DNA from: Pontibacterium sinense
GTDB taxonomy: Bacteria; Pseudomonadota; Gammaproteobacteria; Pseudomonadales; Balneatricaceae
Length of the DNA: 64,000 nt
Direction of reading: 5' to 3'
NCBI RefSeq assembly: GCF_015209595.1
Contig: NZ_JADEYS010000001.1
Coordinates: forward strand, 429,820 to 493,819
Made by a program: the position numbers and the translations under genes. The notes under the pieces are model-generated. The model was given only the letters and a program-made list of their open reading frames with translations, did not search any database and had not been told where the DNA came from. Positions 28,154 through 37,592 of the stretch are shown one piece after another. Each line of letters starts with the position of its first letter. Within the stretch, counting starts at the first letter, position 1.

Positions 28154-28912
28154 ATGCCTGCCACTGAAAAACAGTCTAAATACAAAAGGATACTGCTGAA
28201 GCTTAGCGGCGAAGCATTGATGGGTGATGAGAATTTCGGTATAGATCCGAAGGTGCTTGACCGCATGGCCTTGGAAATTGGCCAGTTGGTAGGTATTGGT
28301 GTTCAGGTCGGCATAGTGATCGGTGGTGGTAACTTGTTTCGTGGCGCAGCGTTGAGTGCGGCGGGTATGGATCGAGTGACCGGTGATCACATGGGGATGC
28401 TGGCAACTGTGATGAATGCGCTGGCTATGCGCGATGCGCTGGAGCGCAGCAATATCGCAACCCGTGTTATGTCTGCCATTCCTATGAGTGGTGTTGTAGA
28501 TCATTATGATCGCCGAAATGCGATGCGTTATCTTAATCAAGGTGATGTAGTGATCTTCTCTGCGGGTACGGGTAACCCGTTCTTTACGACTGATTCAGCC
28601 GCCTGTTTGCGTGGTATCGAGGTAGAGGCTGATGTCGTAATCAAGGCTACAAAGGTAGATGGTGTATTCACCGCAGATCCGATGAAGGATCCATCTGCTA
28701 AACGATATCTTCATTTGGGTTACGATGAAGCTATTGAGAAACAACTGGGCGTTATGGATTTGACGGCAATTTGTCTGACCCGTGACCATGATATGCCTAT
28801 TCGTGTCTTCAATATGAATAAGCCGGGTGCGCTGGCGAATCTAGTACTGGGCGGTGACGAAGGTACGTTGATTGATCGTTGCGACGAGGTGGGAGAAAAA
28901 TATGCTGAATGA
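28154..28912 (+). CDS. pyrH: UMP kinase
   Basis: A 252-residue amino-acid-kinase-fold enzyme that phosphorylates UMP to UDP. It has KLSGEALMG near the N-terminus, [10 protein letters not shown], and DAVAI-like VDGVFTADP at the nucleotide site. Overlaps frr by 11 bases. The GGAG ribosome site lies upstream of ATG 28154. Confidence 0.97.
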   Translation: MPATEKQSKYKRILLKLSGEALMGDENFGIDPKVLDRMALEIGQLVGIGVQVGIVIGGGNLFRGAALSAAGMDRVTGDHMGMLATVMNALAMRDALERSNIATRVMSAIPMSGVVDHYDRRNAMRYLNQGDVVIFSAGTGNPFFTTDSAACLRGIEVEADVVIKATKVDGVFTADPMKDPSAKRYLHLGYDEAIEKQLGVMDLTAICLTRDHDMPIRVFNMNKPGALANLVLGGDEGTLIDRCDEVGEKYAE

Positions 28913-29459
28913 GATTGCGCAGGACGCTGAAACGCGTATGAAAAAAAGTGCTGACGCACTGGTGGAAAACTTTAAAAAGATCCGTACCGGTCGCGCGCAC
29001 CCAAGTATTCTGGAGACAGTTCAGGTGCCTTACTATGGTTCTGATGTGCCTCTGTCTCAGGTCGCTAACATCTCGGTTGAGGATGCGCGTACATTGTCGA
29101 TTGTCCCTTGGGAAAAGCCCATGGTGCCGGTTATCGAAAAAGCGATCATGAAGTCTGATCTGGGTCTGAACCCTTCTACATCAGGTGAAAATATTCGTGT
29201 TCCAATGCCTGCTTTGACGGAAGAAACACGTAAAGGCTATATTCGCCGGGCACGTGCTGAAGCAGAAAACGCACGTATTGCTATTCGTAATATTCGCCGT
29301 GATGCAAACGGTGACCTGAAAGACCTTCTGAAAGAGAAAGAGATCACCGAGGACGATGAGCGTCGTGGTGAAGATCGCGTTCAGAAACTGACCAATCAGT
29401 TTGTTGCTGAAGTAGATAAGCTGCTGGAGCAAAAAGAAACTGATCTGATGGAAATCTAA
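28902..29459 (+). CDS. frr: Ribosome recycling factor
   Basis: A 185-residue factor, the same length as E. coli RRF, that splits post-termination ribosomes with EF-G. It contains [15 protein letters not shown] and the helical [20 protein letters not shown] segments. The ATG at 28902 lies in the end of pyrH and follows GGGAGAAAAAT; ten open codons upstream are excluded. Confidence 0.98.
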   Translation: MLNEIAQDAETRMKKSADALVENFKKIRTGRAHPSILETVQVPYYGSDVPLSQVANISVEDARTLSIVPWEKPMVPVIEKAIMKSDLGLNPSTSGENIRVPMPALTEETRKGYIRRARAEAENARIAIRNIRRDANGDLKDLLKEKEITEDDERRGEDRVQKLTNQFVAEVDKLLEQKETDLMEI

Positions 29460-29472
29460 GGAAGGTGCCGGG

Positions 29473-30270
29473 GTGCCAGTCACCCCGATTTCCTACTACC
29501 CGCCCATGTCTAAAGATACTATGACCGATTCTTCGAAAGTAAATCCGCCTCCCAGACATGTTGCAATTATCATGGATGGTAATAACCGTTGGGCGAAAAG
29601 CCGGGGGCTGCCAAGTTTGGCGGGCCATAAAGCGGGTGTTGATGCTGTTCGTCAGGTAATTACCGGATGTGTTGAGCAGGGGGTTGAAGCTCTGACGTTG
29701 TTTGCGTTCAGCTCTGAAAACTGGAAACGTCCGCCTTTAGAGGTGAAAGGGCTGATGGAGTTGTTTAAGTTTGCGCTGGATCGCGAAGTTAAAAAGCTTC
29801 ATAAGAATAATATTCGCTTGCGTGTTGTCGGTGACAAAACACGTTTTAGTGAGTCTTTGCAAAAGCGTATTGCCGAGGCGGAGTCATTAACAGAGTCCTG
29901 TACCGGCTTACAATTGAATATCGCTGCGAATTACGGCGGACGCTGGGATATTGCTGCTGCCGCGAAGCAGGTCGCGCAGCGCTGTTTAGAAGGTGAGCTA
30001 ACACCCGATCAGATTGATGAAGCTGTGTTGGGGCGTTATGTAACTTTGTCTGACCTGCCTGATCCTGATTTGTGTATTCGTACTGCCGGAGAACAGCGAA
30101 TCAGTAATTTTCTGATTTGGCAGTTTGCATATACCGAGTTTTATTACGCAGACTGTTACTGGCCCGATTTTGGTAAGGAGCGCCTGGTGCAAGCGATCAG
30201 TGATTTCACCGGGCGTGAGCGTCGATTTGGGCGAACTAGTGAGCAGTTAGAGGCGGATAAAGGTGCTTAA
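29473..30270 (+). CDS. uppS: Undecaprenyl diphosphate synthase
   Basis: A cis-prenyltransferase that extends farnesyl diphosphate with eight isopentenyl units to C55-PP, the lipid carrier for peptidoglycan and O-antigen. It has HVAIIMDGNNRWAK (catalytic Asp), FAFSSENWKRP, NYGGRWDI and RTAGEQRISNFLIWQ. Start: a strong AAGGAAGG lies about 7 bases before GTG 29473 (265 residues). ATGs at 29506 and 29521 (254 and 249 residues) have no good ribosome site but are nearer the E. coli length (253). A CGGGGTG/CACCCCG hairpin (29469-29487) covers the GTG. The start is thus open. Confidence 0.95.
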   Translation: MPVTPISYYPPMSKDTMTDSSKVNPPPRHVAIIMDGNNRWAKSRGLPSLAGHKAGVDAVRQVITGCVEQGVEALTLFAFSSENWKRPPLEVKGLMELFKFALDREVKKLHKNNIRLRVVGDKTRFSESLQKRIAEAESLTESCTGLQLNIAANYGGRWDIAAAAKQVAQRCLEGELTPDQIDEAVLGRYVTLSDLPDPDLCIRTAGEQRISNFLIWQFAYTEFYYADCYWPDFGKERLVQAISDFTGRERRFGRTSEQLEADKGA

Positions 30271-31075
30271 AGCTCGTTTTTTGACCGCAATTGTTTTGGC
30301 GCCTTTGGCGCTGGTTGTTCTGTTTCTGTTTCCCAAAGATTGGTTTCTGCTGGCGATCGACGGCGTGTTGCTGTTGGGTGCGTGGGAATGGTCACGTCTG
30401 GCGGGCTTGTCTGGAACGAAAGATAAAGCTTTTTTTATAGCAACCGTCGGCGTGGCATTAGCGCTATTGCATCAATTTGAAACGGTATTGCCTGTAACTG
30501 CCCTATTAGGGGTGGCCCTGTTTTTCTGGGTGATGGCCGTTTTTTGGGTTGTTCGTTACCCGCAAGCGTCCGGTTGGTCATCCGTGGGTGTGCGGGTACT
30601 GATGGGGTATGTTGTTCTGCTTCCCGTTTGGGTTGCGCTGGGGGAGCTTAAGTCGCAGCCGCTCAGCACCGAGTTGATTTTGATGCTGCTGCTGTTGGTA
30701 TGGGCGGCAGATATTGGTGCTTACTTTGCAGGCAAGTCTTTGGGCAAGAATAAACTGGCGCCTTCAGTCAGTCCTGGGAAAACGCGTGAAGGGCTTTATG
30801 GCGGCCTTCTGTCTTGTCTGATTGTCGGTGTCGGTTTTGCGATCTGGTTTGAACTTGATTCGCAATCATTTGTCTATCTTGTGCTGTTGAGTGTCATCAC
30901 TGGTATCATTTCCGTGCTGGGAGACCTGTTTGAAAGCATGCTGAAGCGTCACCAGGGCATAAAAGACAGCAGTCATTTACTGCCGGGACATGGCGGTATT
31001 CTTGATCGAATGGATAGTCTCACGGCAGCTGCACCGTTATTTGTATTAGGTGTGCAGTTCCTCACTCTGAGCTGA
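30263..31075 (+). CDS. cdsA: Phosphatidate cytidylyltransferase
   Basis: A 270-residue polytopic membrane enzyme that makes CDP-diacylglycerol from phosphatidate and CTP. The C-terminal signature SVLGDLFESMLKRHQGIKDSS..LPGHGGILDRMDS is intact (about 213-252). GTG start at 30263 overlaps the uppS stop by 8 bases. It is followed after 13 bp by rseP; ispC, which usually lies between them, is missing. Confidence 0.96.
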   Translation: MLKARFLTAIVLAPLALVVLFLFPKDWFLLAIDGVLLLGAWEWSRLAGLSGTKDKAFFIATVGVALALLHQFETVLPVTALLGVALFFWVMAVFWVVRYPQASGWSSVGVRVLMGYVVLLPVWVALGELKSQPLSTELILMLLLLVWAADIGAYFAGKSLGKNKLAPSVSPGKTREGLYGGLLSCLIVGVGFAIWFELDSQSFVYLVLLSVITGIISVLGDLFESMLKRHQGIKDSSHLLPGHGGILDRMDSLTAAAPLFVLGVQFLTLS

Positions 31076-31088
31076 GTAATAACTGTAT

Positions 31089-32444
31089 ATGGATCTTCTT
31101 CAAACCTTGCTTGCGACATTGGTAACACTAGGCATTCTAGTGACCATACATGAGTGGGGGCATTTCTTCGTCGCCCGTCGTTGCGGCGTCAAAGTTCTAA
31201 CCTTTTCAGTCGGTTTCGGTAAGGCTCTGTTTCGTTGGCGAAGTGAGCGCTCGGGAACAGAGTATGTATTGGCAGCCATCCCGCTGGGTGGTTACGTGCG
31301 CATGCTGGATGAAAGCGAAGGTGAAGTACCTGAAGAGCTTAAGTCTCAGGCATTTAATCGTAAACCTGTGCTGCAGCGGATTGCCGTTGTTGCGGCGGGG
31401 CCCCTGGTTAATCTGATCTTTGCTTTTCTTGCCTACTGGGTGATGTTTGTATCCGGTGTCGGCGCTATCAAGCCGATGGTTGCTGATGTTAAACCAGGTA
31501 CACCTGCTGCGATGGCCGATTTTCGTCCCGGTGGTGAAATTATTGCTATAGATGGCAACGAAACATTGTCATGGGAATCGGTGAATCTTAATCTTGCCAC
31601 GCGTATTGGTGAAAGTGGTCCGTTACTTATTCGGATGAAATACCCGGACAGTACTATTCCTCAGCAGTTTACGGTGCAGCTGGATAATTGGAATTTTGAT
31701 ATTGAAAGACAATCGCCGGTAAGTGCGCTTGGTCTGGTGGCTTGGAATCCGCAGTTGCCTGCAGTGATCGGGATGGTTTTGGATGACGGCGTGGCGGCGA
31801 AAGTAGGCCTGCTGGCCGGTGATAAGGTGTTGCGGATTAATGGCGACACGGTTGCTGATTGGTTGGCAATGGTTGAAGTGGTTCAGGCATCGCCGGGGAT
31901 GAGGCTGGTGTTTCAGCTTGAACGCGCAGGTCAGCAGCTGTTGTTGGATGTTTATCCGGAAAGCCGTGAAATAGAAGGTCGCACGGTTGGTTATATTGGT
32001 GCAGGTGTTGCTCAGGTTGAGTGGCCGCCAGAGCAGAAGCGGGAGATTAGCTTTGGGTTCTTCGAATCCTTTGCAAAGGCGCTGGATAAAACCTGGCAGA
32101 TGATTTCACTAATTCTGGACTCTCTCTGGAAAATGCTGGAAGGCGTGATTTCAGTAAAAAACTTGAGTGGTCCGATTACCATTGCTAAAGTGGCCGGTGC
32201 TTCCGCAGAGTCGGGTATGGAAGCGTTTGTCGGTTTTCTTGCATATCTGAGTATCAGCCTTGGGGTATTGAACCTGTTGCCGATACCAATGCTTGATGGC
32301 GGACATTTGTTGTATTACGCGATAGAGCTGTTGCGAGGAAAGCCGGTTAGTGAACGTGTTCAGATGGTCGGGCTGCGCTTAGGCATGGCCGTGATCTTTA
32401 CACTGATGACTGTGGCGATCGTAAACGACGTAATGCGACTTTAA
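31089..32444 (+). CDS. rseP: Site-2 protease RseP
   Basis: A 451-residue inner-membrane zinc protease that cuts anti-sigma factor RseA after DegS and clears signal peptides. HExxH is at 21-25 (HEWGH), the second metal site is LDGGH near residue 420, and two PDZ domains fill about 120-310. Length equals E. coli RseP (450). Next in line to bamA and skp, the envelope-assembly genes its sigma-E pathway regulates. Confidence 0.97.
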   Translation: MDLLQTLLATLVTLGILVTIHEWGHFFVARRCGVKVLTFSVGFGKALFRWRSERSGTEYVLAAIPLGGYVRMLDESEGEVPEELKSQAFNRKPVLQRIAVVAAGPLVNLIFAFLAYWVMFVSGVGAIKPMVADVKPGTPAAMADFRPGGEIIAIDGNETLSWESVNLNLATRIGESGPLLIRMKYPDSTIPQQFTVQLDNWNFDIERQSPVSALGLVAWNPQLPAVIGMVLDDGVAAKVGLLAGDKVLRINGDTVADWLAMVEVVQASPGMRLVFQLERAGQQLLLDVYPESREIEGRTVGYIGAGVAQVEWPPEQKREISFGFFESFAKALDKTWQMISLILDSLWKMLEGVISVKNLSGPITIAKVAGASAESGMEAFVGFLAYLSISLGVLNLLPIPMLDGGHLLYYAIELLRGKPVSERVQMVGLRLGMAVIFTLMTVAIVNDVMRL

Positions 32445-32494
32445 CTGGGCCGGGATGGGTCCGTAATACCAATCTATAGATAAAGAAGTACTTC

Positions 32495-34819
32495 ATGAAA
32501 CAAGGATACAGGCTTCTCGCCGCGGTTATCATTTTTCTGGCCAGCACCGTTAGTAGTGCAGAAGGCTCCTTTGAAGTAACAGATATTCGTCTTGAAGGGC
32601 TCCAGCGAGTCGCTCCGGGTCTGGTATTTCGGCACTTTCCGATCAGTAATGGCGAGCAGGTTGATGAGCAGCGATTATCAGCCGCTGTGCGCAAGTTGTT
32701 TGCGGCCGGTTACTTTGAAGATGTAAAGCTGGCACGTGAAAACGGAATTCTAATACTTAAACTACGTGAACGTCCGTCCATTGCTTTGATTCGACTCGAT
32801 GGTAATAAGGCGTTAAAAAAAGAAGCGTTGCTGGAAGGACTGAAACAGACAGGACTGAAAGAGGGTGACGTATTTAAGCGTGCGACGCTTGAGCAGATTA
32901 AACAGGATCTGGTACGTATCTATGCTTCGCAAGGACGTTATGGTGCGCAGGTTGACGCAGAGGTAGAGCAGCTGCCGGGCAATCGTGTTGCCGTCAATAT
33001 TGATATTAAAGAAGGCAAGGTTGCCACAATTGAGCATATCAATGTTGTCGGAAACGAGCTTTTTGATGATGAAAAGTTACGCGATCTTTTTGAACTGAAA
33101 TTACCTGGATTCTGGTCCTTTTATACCAATGATGACCGTTACGCCCGTGAAAAACTCTCTGGTGACCTAGAGCGCCTTCGTAGTTTTTACATGGACCAGG
33201 GTTATATTAATTTCTCCGTGGATTCGACTCAGGTTTCCATTACTCCAGACCGTAAAAACGTATATATCACCGTCAATATCACCGAAGGCGAGAAGTTCAG
33301 TATCCGCTCGGTTAACTTGGCGGGTGAGATGGTTGTACCTGAAGAAGAGCTGCAAAAGGTGTTAACCGTTACTGAAGGGGATACCTTCTCACGCAAAGCG
33401 ATGGTCAAATCGCAAGGTGCGTTGAGTCGTAAGCTGGGTGACTCAGGATATATGTTTGCCAACGTTGCGCCGTCACCTGAAGTGCACGACGACAATACGG
33501 TGACACTCAACTATTTCCTCGACCCAGGTAAGCGTACGTATGTACGTCGTATTGTCATTCGAGGGAATACCCGTACAGCGGATGAAGTATTACGCCGTGA
33601 AATGCGTCAAATGGAGGCCGGTCTGGCTTCCAATGAAGATATCGAAAATTCTAAGAAGCGTTTAGAACGTACCGGATACTTCTCTACGGTCAATGTTGAA
33701 ACGATCCCTGTACCGGGAACATCCGATCAGGTTGACCTGGAGTATACGGTTGTTGAGCAGCAGTCAGGTTCCTTTTCTGCCAGTGTCGGTTTCTCTCAAG
33801 GATCTGGTCTGATTTTGGGATTGAATGTTCAGCAGGATAACTTTCTGGGAACCGGGCGTAAGATTGCTTTTGGTATCTCGAACTCCGATACCACCACTGA
33901 GTATAAATTTAGCAGTAATGATCCGTACTATACCGTTGATGGTGTGAGTCGTGGTTACAACGTGTATTACCGGGAACGTAACTTCGATGAAAATAATGTA
34001 AGTTCCTACGAAACAGATGAAATCGGTGCCGGTGTCAAATTTGGTTACCCGATTGACGAATATCAGCGACTGTCATTTGGCGCAAACATTGAACAGATCA
34101 GCCTGAAAACGAATAACACTACCCCGCAGGAAATTATTGATTTCATAGCGGATGAAGGAAATGACTATCTGGGATTGGTCGTGAATCTGGGGTGGAGTGA
34201 CAATCATCTGAACCGTGGTATTTTCCCAACCAACGGTTATTCGCAAAATGCATCTTTGGAGCTGGGGTTGCCCGGCAGCGATCTGACGTACTACCGTGCA
34301 CGTTACTCTCTTAAACTGTATGAGCCGCTCACTGAGTCTGAACGTTGGGTTGCAAAAGCTTGGACTCGCTTGGGATATGCCGGTGACTTGGGATCTAACG
34401 AATATCCATTCTTTAAGCATTTCTATGCAGGTGGCTTAAGGTCAGTCAGGGGTTTTGAGTCTAACTCTCTGGGGCCTAAGGATACGCCACGTAATGGTGC
34501 TACAGCTGATCCATTTGGCGGGAATATTCTGCTAACAGGTGGTCTTGAACTGATCTTCCCAACGCCTTTTGCGGAAGGGAATAATACACGTTCCTCGCTC
34601 TTCCTGGATGCTGGTAACGTTTTTGATACAAGTTGTGGTGCTACCTCTACGAACTGTGTAGAAGGGATCGAGTTTGATGAGATTCGCGCATCGGTCGGTT
34701 TCGGATTCAGCTGGATTACCCCAATGGGTCCGCTGACATTTGTGTTGGCTAAACCTCTTAACGAACAGACAGGTGATGAAACGGAGTTCTTCCAGTTCGC
34801 GCTTGGCCAAACCTTTTAA
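32495..34819 (+). CDS. bamA: Outer membrane protein assembly factor BamA
   Basis: A 774-residue insertase of beta-barrel proteins. The signal peptide ends near SSA-E (about 23). Five POTRA domains span about 25-420; the 16-strand barrel has the conserved VRGF in SVRGFESNS and ends FQFALGQTF with a terminal phenylalanine. A CGATSTNC loop carries a Cys pair near 713-718. Placed between rseP and skp as in relatives. Confidence 0.98.
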   Translation: MKQGYRLLAAVIIFLASTVSSAEGSFEVTDIRLEGLQRVAPGLVFRHFPISNGEQVDEQRLSAAVRKLFAAGYFEDVKLARENGILILKLRERPSIALIRLDGNKALKKEALLEGLKQTGLKEGDVFKRATLEQIKQDLVRIYASQGRYGAQVDAEVEQLPGNRVAVNIDIKEGKVATIEHINVVGNELFDDEKLRDLFELKLPGFWSFYTNDDRYAREKLSGDLERLRSFYMDQGYINFSVDSTQVSITPDRKNVYITVNITEGEKFSIRSVNLAGEMVVPEEELQKVLTVTEGDTFSRKAMVKSQGALSRKLGDSGYMFANVAPSPEVHDDNTVTLNYFLDPGKRTYVRRIVIRGNTRTADEVLRREMRQMEAGLASNEDIENSKKRLERTGYFSTVNVETIPVPGTSDQVDLEYTVVEQQSGSFSASVGFSQGSGLILGLNVQQDNFLGTGRKIAFGISNSDTTTEYKFSSNDPYYTVDGVSRGYNVYYRERNFDENNVSSYETDEIGAGVKFGYPIDEYQRLSFGANIEQISLKTNNTTPQEIIDFIADEGNDYLGLVVNLGWSDNHLNRGIFPTNGYSQNASLELGLPGSDLTYYRARYSLKLYEPLTESERWVAKAWTRLGYAGDLGSNEYPFFKHFYAGGLRSVRGFESNSLGPKDTPRNGATADPFGGNILLTGGLELIFPTPFAEGNNTRSSLFLDAGNVFDTSCGATSTNCVEGIEFDEIRASVGFGFSWITPMGPLTFVLAKPLNEQTGDETEFFQFALGQTF

Positions 34820-34828
34820 GGAGTGGGT

Positions 34829-35326
34829 ATGAAACTGTTTAAAGTGGCAGCATTGTTGTTGTTAACGGCTGCTAGCAGTCAGGCTATGGCAGAGAAAGTT
34901 GTGGTACTTGGGATTCAGCAGGCGGTGTTGGCATCTGAGGCTGCTAAGCAGTTTGATGCAAAGCTGAAGGCTGAGTTTTCAGATGAACAAGCCCTGTTAG
35001 TTGACTTGGAGAAGCAGGCTAAAGCGGCTAAAGACAAGTTTGAAGCTAACCGTGACCTTGCATCACCTGAACAGCTGAAGCAACTGCGTAGTCAGTTCCA
35101 AAAAGTGTTTGCTGAGTATCAACGTCGTGGTAAAGAGCTGCAGCAAAAAAACATGCAGCGTCAACAGGTCTTCCTTGGTGAGATGAAGCCTAAGCTTGAT
35201 ATCATCCTTAAAGAGTTAATCAAGACCGAAGGCTACGATGTAATTCTGGCGAAAAGCGCAACACTCTATGCTAAGCCTGAAGTCGATATTACGCCAAAAG
35301 TCGTGGAACTGTTGAATCAGCAATAA
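34829..35326 (+). CDS. skp: OmpH/Skp periplasmic chaperone
   Basis: A 165-residue exported chaperone that escorts outer-membrane proteins to BamA. The signal peptide is cut after AMA (about 22). The mature part is largely charged coiled coil (LEKQAKAAKDKFEANRD), forming the tentacles. ATG 34829 is 5 bases after AAGGAG and is preferred over the in-frame GTG at 34823. Its stop overlaps the lpxD start (TAATG). Confidence 0.94.
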   Translation: MKLFKVAALLLLTAASSQAMAEKVVVLGIQQAVLASEAAKQFDAKLKAEFSDEQALLVDLEKQAKAAKDKFEANRDLASPEQLKQLRSQFQKVFAEYQRRGKELQQKNMQRQQVFLGEMKPKLDIILKELIKTEGYDVILAKSATLYAKPEVDITPKVVELLNQQ

Positions 35327-36366
35327 TGTCTAGGTCTGAGAGTCCTTTCCAATTAGACGAGCTGGCGTCACACCTCGGAGGAAAAGTAAGAGGTGATGGT
35401 GCCTGCTTGATTGAAAGTCTGGCAACATTGGAAGAGGCAAAAAAAGGGCAGTTGGCATTTTTCGCGAACGCCCGGTATCTCAATCAGCTAAAAGTGACGC
35501 AGGCCAGTGCTGTACTTATTTCGCCAGAGTACGCCGATGCTGCCCCCTGCAGTGTCATTATTCTAGATAACCCCTATTTGGGCTTTGCGCGTGCTAGTCA
35601 TCAATTTGATCCTACGCCCGATGTATGCGCAGGGATTGCCGCTGGTGTTCAGGTCCATGCCATGGCGTCGGTCTCTGCCACCGCGCAGTTAGAGGCAAAT
35701 GTTACTGTTGCCGAAGGGGCTGTGATCGGTGATCACGTCTATGTGGGCCCCAACTCAGTGATCGGTCGAAACTGCCGTTTAGACGCTGGGGTGCGAATTA
35801 ATGCCAATGTAACGCTCTATGATGATATTAAAATAGGTGAAAATTCACTAATTCATAGTGGAGCCGTGATTGGGGCAGATGGGTTCGGCTTTGCACCGAA
35901 TGCCGGGAAATGGGTCAAAATTTGCCAGTTAGGTGGCGTGTCGATTGGTAAAGATGTTGAGATCGGCGCAGGGACTACGATTGATCGTGGGGCGCTTTCG
36001 GACACCGTGATTGAAGATGGCGTAAAACTGGATAATCAAATACAGATAGCTCACAACGTTGTTGTTGGTAAAAACAGCGCAATTGCGGGATGTACTGCTG
36101 TAGCTGGAAGTACTAAAATCGGCGCCGGTTGTACGGTTGCCGGGGGTGTGGGTATTACTGGGCATTTGAATATTGCTGATGGGAGCCATATTACCGCGAT
36201 GTCGTTGGTTTCTAAATCGGTGAGTAAGCCGGGTGCATATTCCTCAGGTACTGGTCTGATGCCCTCCAAACAGTGGAAACGGAGTGTGGTTCGATTTCGT
36301 CAATTGGATGATCTCGCCAAACGTATAAAATCTCTGGAAGAAAAAATTGAGACGTCAAAAGGTTAA
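35326..36366 (+). CDS. lpxD: UDP-3-O-acylglucosamine N-acyltransferase
   Basis: A 346-residue left-handed beta-helix acyltransferase adding the second 3-hydroxyacyl chain in lipid A synthesis. Hexapeptide repeats run from about 105 to 305, with catalytic His in GADGFGFAP..HNVVVG. An N-terminal uridine-binding domain is present (about 1-100). Translation is coupled to skp. Confidence 0.97.
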   Translation: MSRSESPFQLDELASHLGGKVRGDGACLIESLATLEEAKKGQLAFFANARYLNQLKVTQASAVLISPEYADAAPCSVIILDNPYLGFARASHQFDPTPDVCAGIAAGVQVHAMASVSATAQLEANVTVAEGAVIGDHVYVGPNSVIGRNCRLDAGVRINANVTLYDDIKIGENSLIHSGAVIGADGFGFAPNAGKWVKICQLGGVSIGKDVEIGAGTTIDRGALSDTVIEDGVKLDNQIQIAHNVVVGKNSAIAGCTAVAGSTKIGAGCTVAGGVGITGHLNIADGSHITAMSLVSKSVSKPGAYSSGTGLMPSKQWKRSVVRFRQLDDLAKRIKSLEEKIETSKG

Positions 36367-36810
36367 ATGACAATGATGGATGTGAACGAAATTCGTGAAT
36401 ACTTACCACATCGATACCCGTTCCTGCTAGTGGACCGGGTGTTGGAGTTGGAAAAAGGTGATTCCATCGTTGCAATAAAGAATGTGACCGTGAATGAACC
36501 GTACTTTAATGGTCATTTCCCGGATCATCCAGTGATGCCGGGCGTGTTGATTGTGGAAGCAATGGCGCAGGCAGCAGGGATTCTTGGCTTCAAAACTATG
36601 GACAAAAAGCCACAGGATGGTTCAATCTACTACTTTGTAGGCTCCGATAAGCTACGCTTTAAGCGTCCTGTAGTGCCAGGTGATCAGCTCAAGCTAGAAG
36701 CAAAAGTGATGTCTGAGCGCCGTGGTATTTGGAAATTTGATGTAAAAGCTACGGTTGAAGGTGATCTGGTGAGCTCTGCAACCATTCTTTGCGCTGATAG
36801 GAAGGTCTGA
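36367..36810 (+). CDS. fabZ: 3-hydroxyacyl-ACP dehydratase FabZ
   Basis: A 147-residue hot-dog-fold dehydratase. [12 protein letters not shown] and the catalytic [20 protein letters not shown] (His and Glu) are present. It sits between lpxD and lpxA, where it balances the 3-hydroxyacyl-ACP used for lipid A against fatty acid elongation. ATGs at 36367 and 36373 are both usable. Confidence 0.97.
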   Translation: MTMMDVNEIREYLPHRYPFLLVDRVLELEKGDSIVAIKNVTVNEPYFNGHFPDHPVMPGVLIVEAMAQAAGILGFKTMDKKPQDGSIYYFVGSDKLRFKRPVVPGDQLKLEAKVMSERRGIWKFDVKATVEGDLVSSATILCADRKV

Positions 36811-36812
36811 TT

Positions 36813-37583
36813 TTGATTGACGCCCGTGCCATTATCGATCCGTCTGCAAAATTAGCTGACGATGTCGTAGTCGGCCCTTGGAGTATTGTTGGGCCGAATG
36901 TGGAAATAGGCGCTGGAACGGTTATTGGTCCGCATGTCGTGGTGAATGGCCCGACAAAAATAGGATCAAATAACCGCATATTCCAGTTCGCGTCTGTGGG
37001 TGAGGATTGCCAGGATAAAAAGTATGCAGGTGAGCCGACCACGCTGGTGATTGGGGATCACAATGTTATTCGCGAGGGTGTCACGATTCATCGTGGCACT
37101 GTGCAGGATAAAGGTGAAACCATCATTGGCAGCCATAACCTATTCATGGCCAATGCCCATGTAGCACATGATTGTGTTATTGGTGACAATGTCATCATGG
37201 CAAATAATGTTGCGGTAGCAGGTCATGTTCATGTCGGCGACTGGACAATATTGGGCGGATTTACTGCAGTACATCAGTTCTGTCATATCGGCTCTCATGT
37301 TATGTGCGGAGCGGGTACTGTTGTCCTGAAGGACGTACCTGATTACGTGATGACAACAGGTAATCCGGCTAAACCTCATGGTATTAATTCAGAAGGGCTG
37401 AAACGTCGCGGATTTTCACCCGATGCAGTTCGAGCGATCAAACGTGCGTATAAAGTCATCTATCGCCAGAAGTTAACCGTTGAATTAGCGGTGGATGTCT
37501 TGCAGGAAATGGCGCAGGAAACTGAAGAAATTTCGCCCCTGATATCCTTCTTACAAAATTCTCCGCGCGGTATTATCCGCTAG
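36813..37583 (+). CDS. lpxA: UDP-N-acetylglucosamine acyltransferase
   Basis: A 256-residue hexapeptide-repeat enzyme, first step of lipid A synthesis. Catalytic His is in HVAHDCVIGD; the C-terminal helical part follows GINSEGLKRRGFS. The TTG start at 36813 is preceded by AGGAAGG and gives the family N-terminus MIDARAIIDPSA. Confidence 0.97.
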   Translation: MIDARAIIDPSAKLADDVVVGPWSIVGPNVEIGAGTVIGPHVVVNGPTKIGSNNRIFQFASVGEDCQDKKYAGEPTTLVIGDHNVIREGVTIHRGTVQDKGETIIGSHNLFMANAHVAHDCVIGDNVIMANNVAVAGHVHVGDWTILGGFTAVHQFCHIGSHVMCGAGTVVLKDVPDYVMTTGNPAKPHGINSEGLKRRGFSPDAVRAIKRAYKVIYRQKLTVELAVDVLQEMAQETEEISPLISFLQNSPRGIIR

Positions 37584-37592
37584 GGTACTGCC

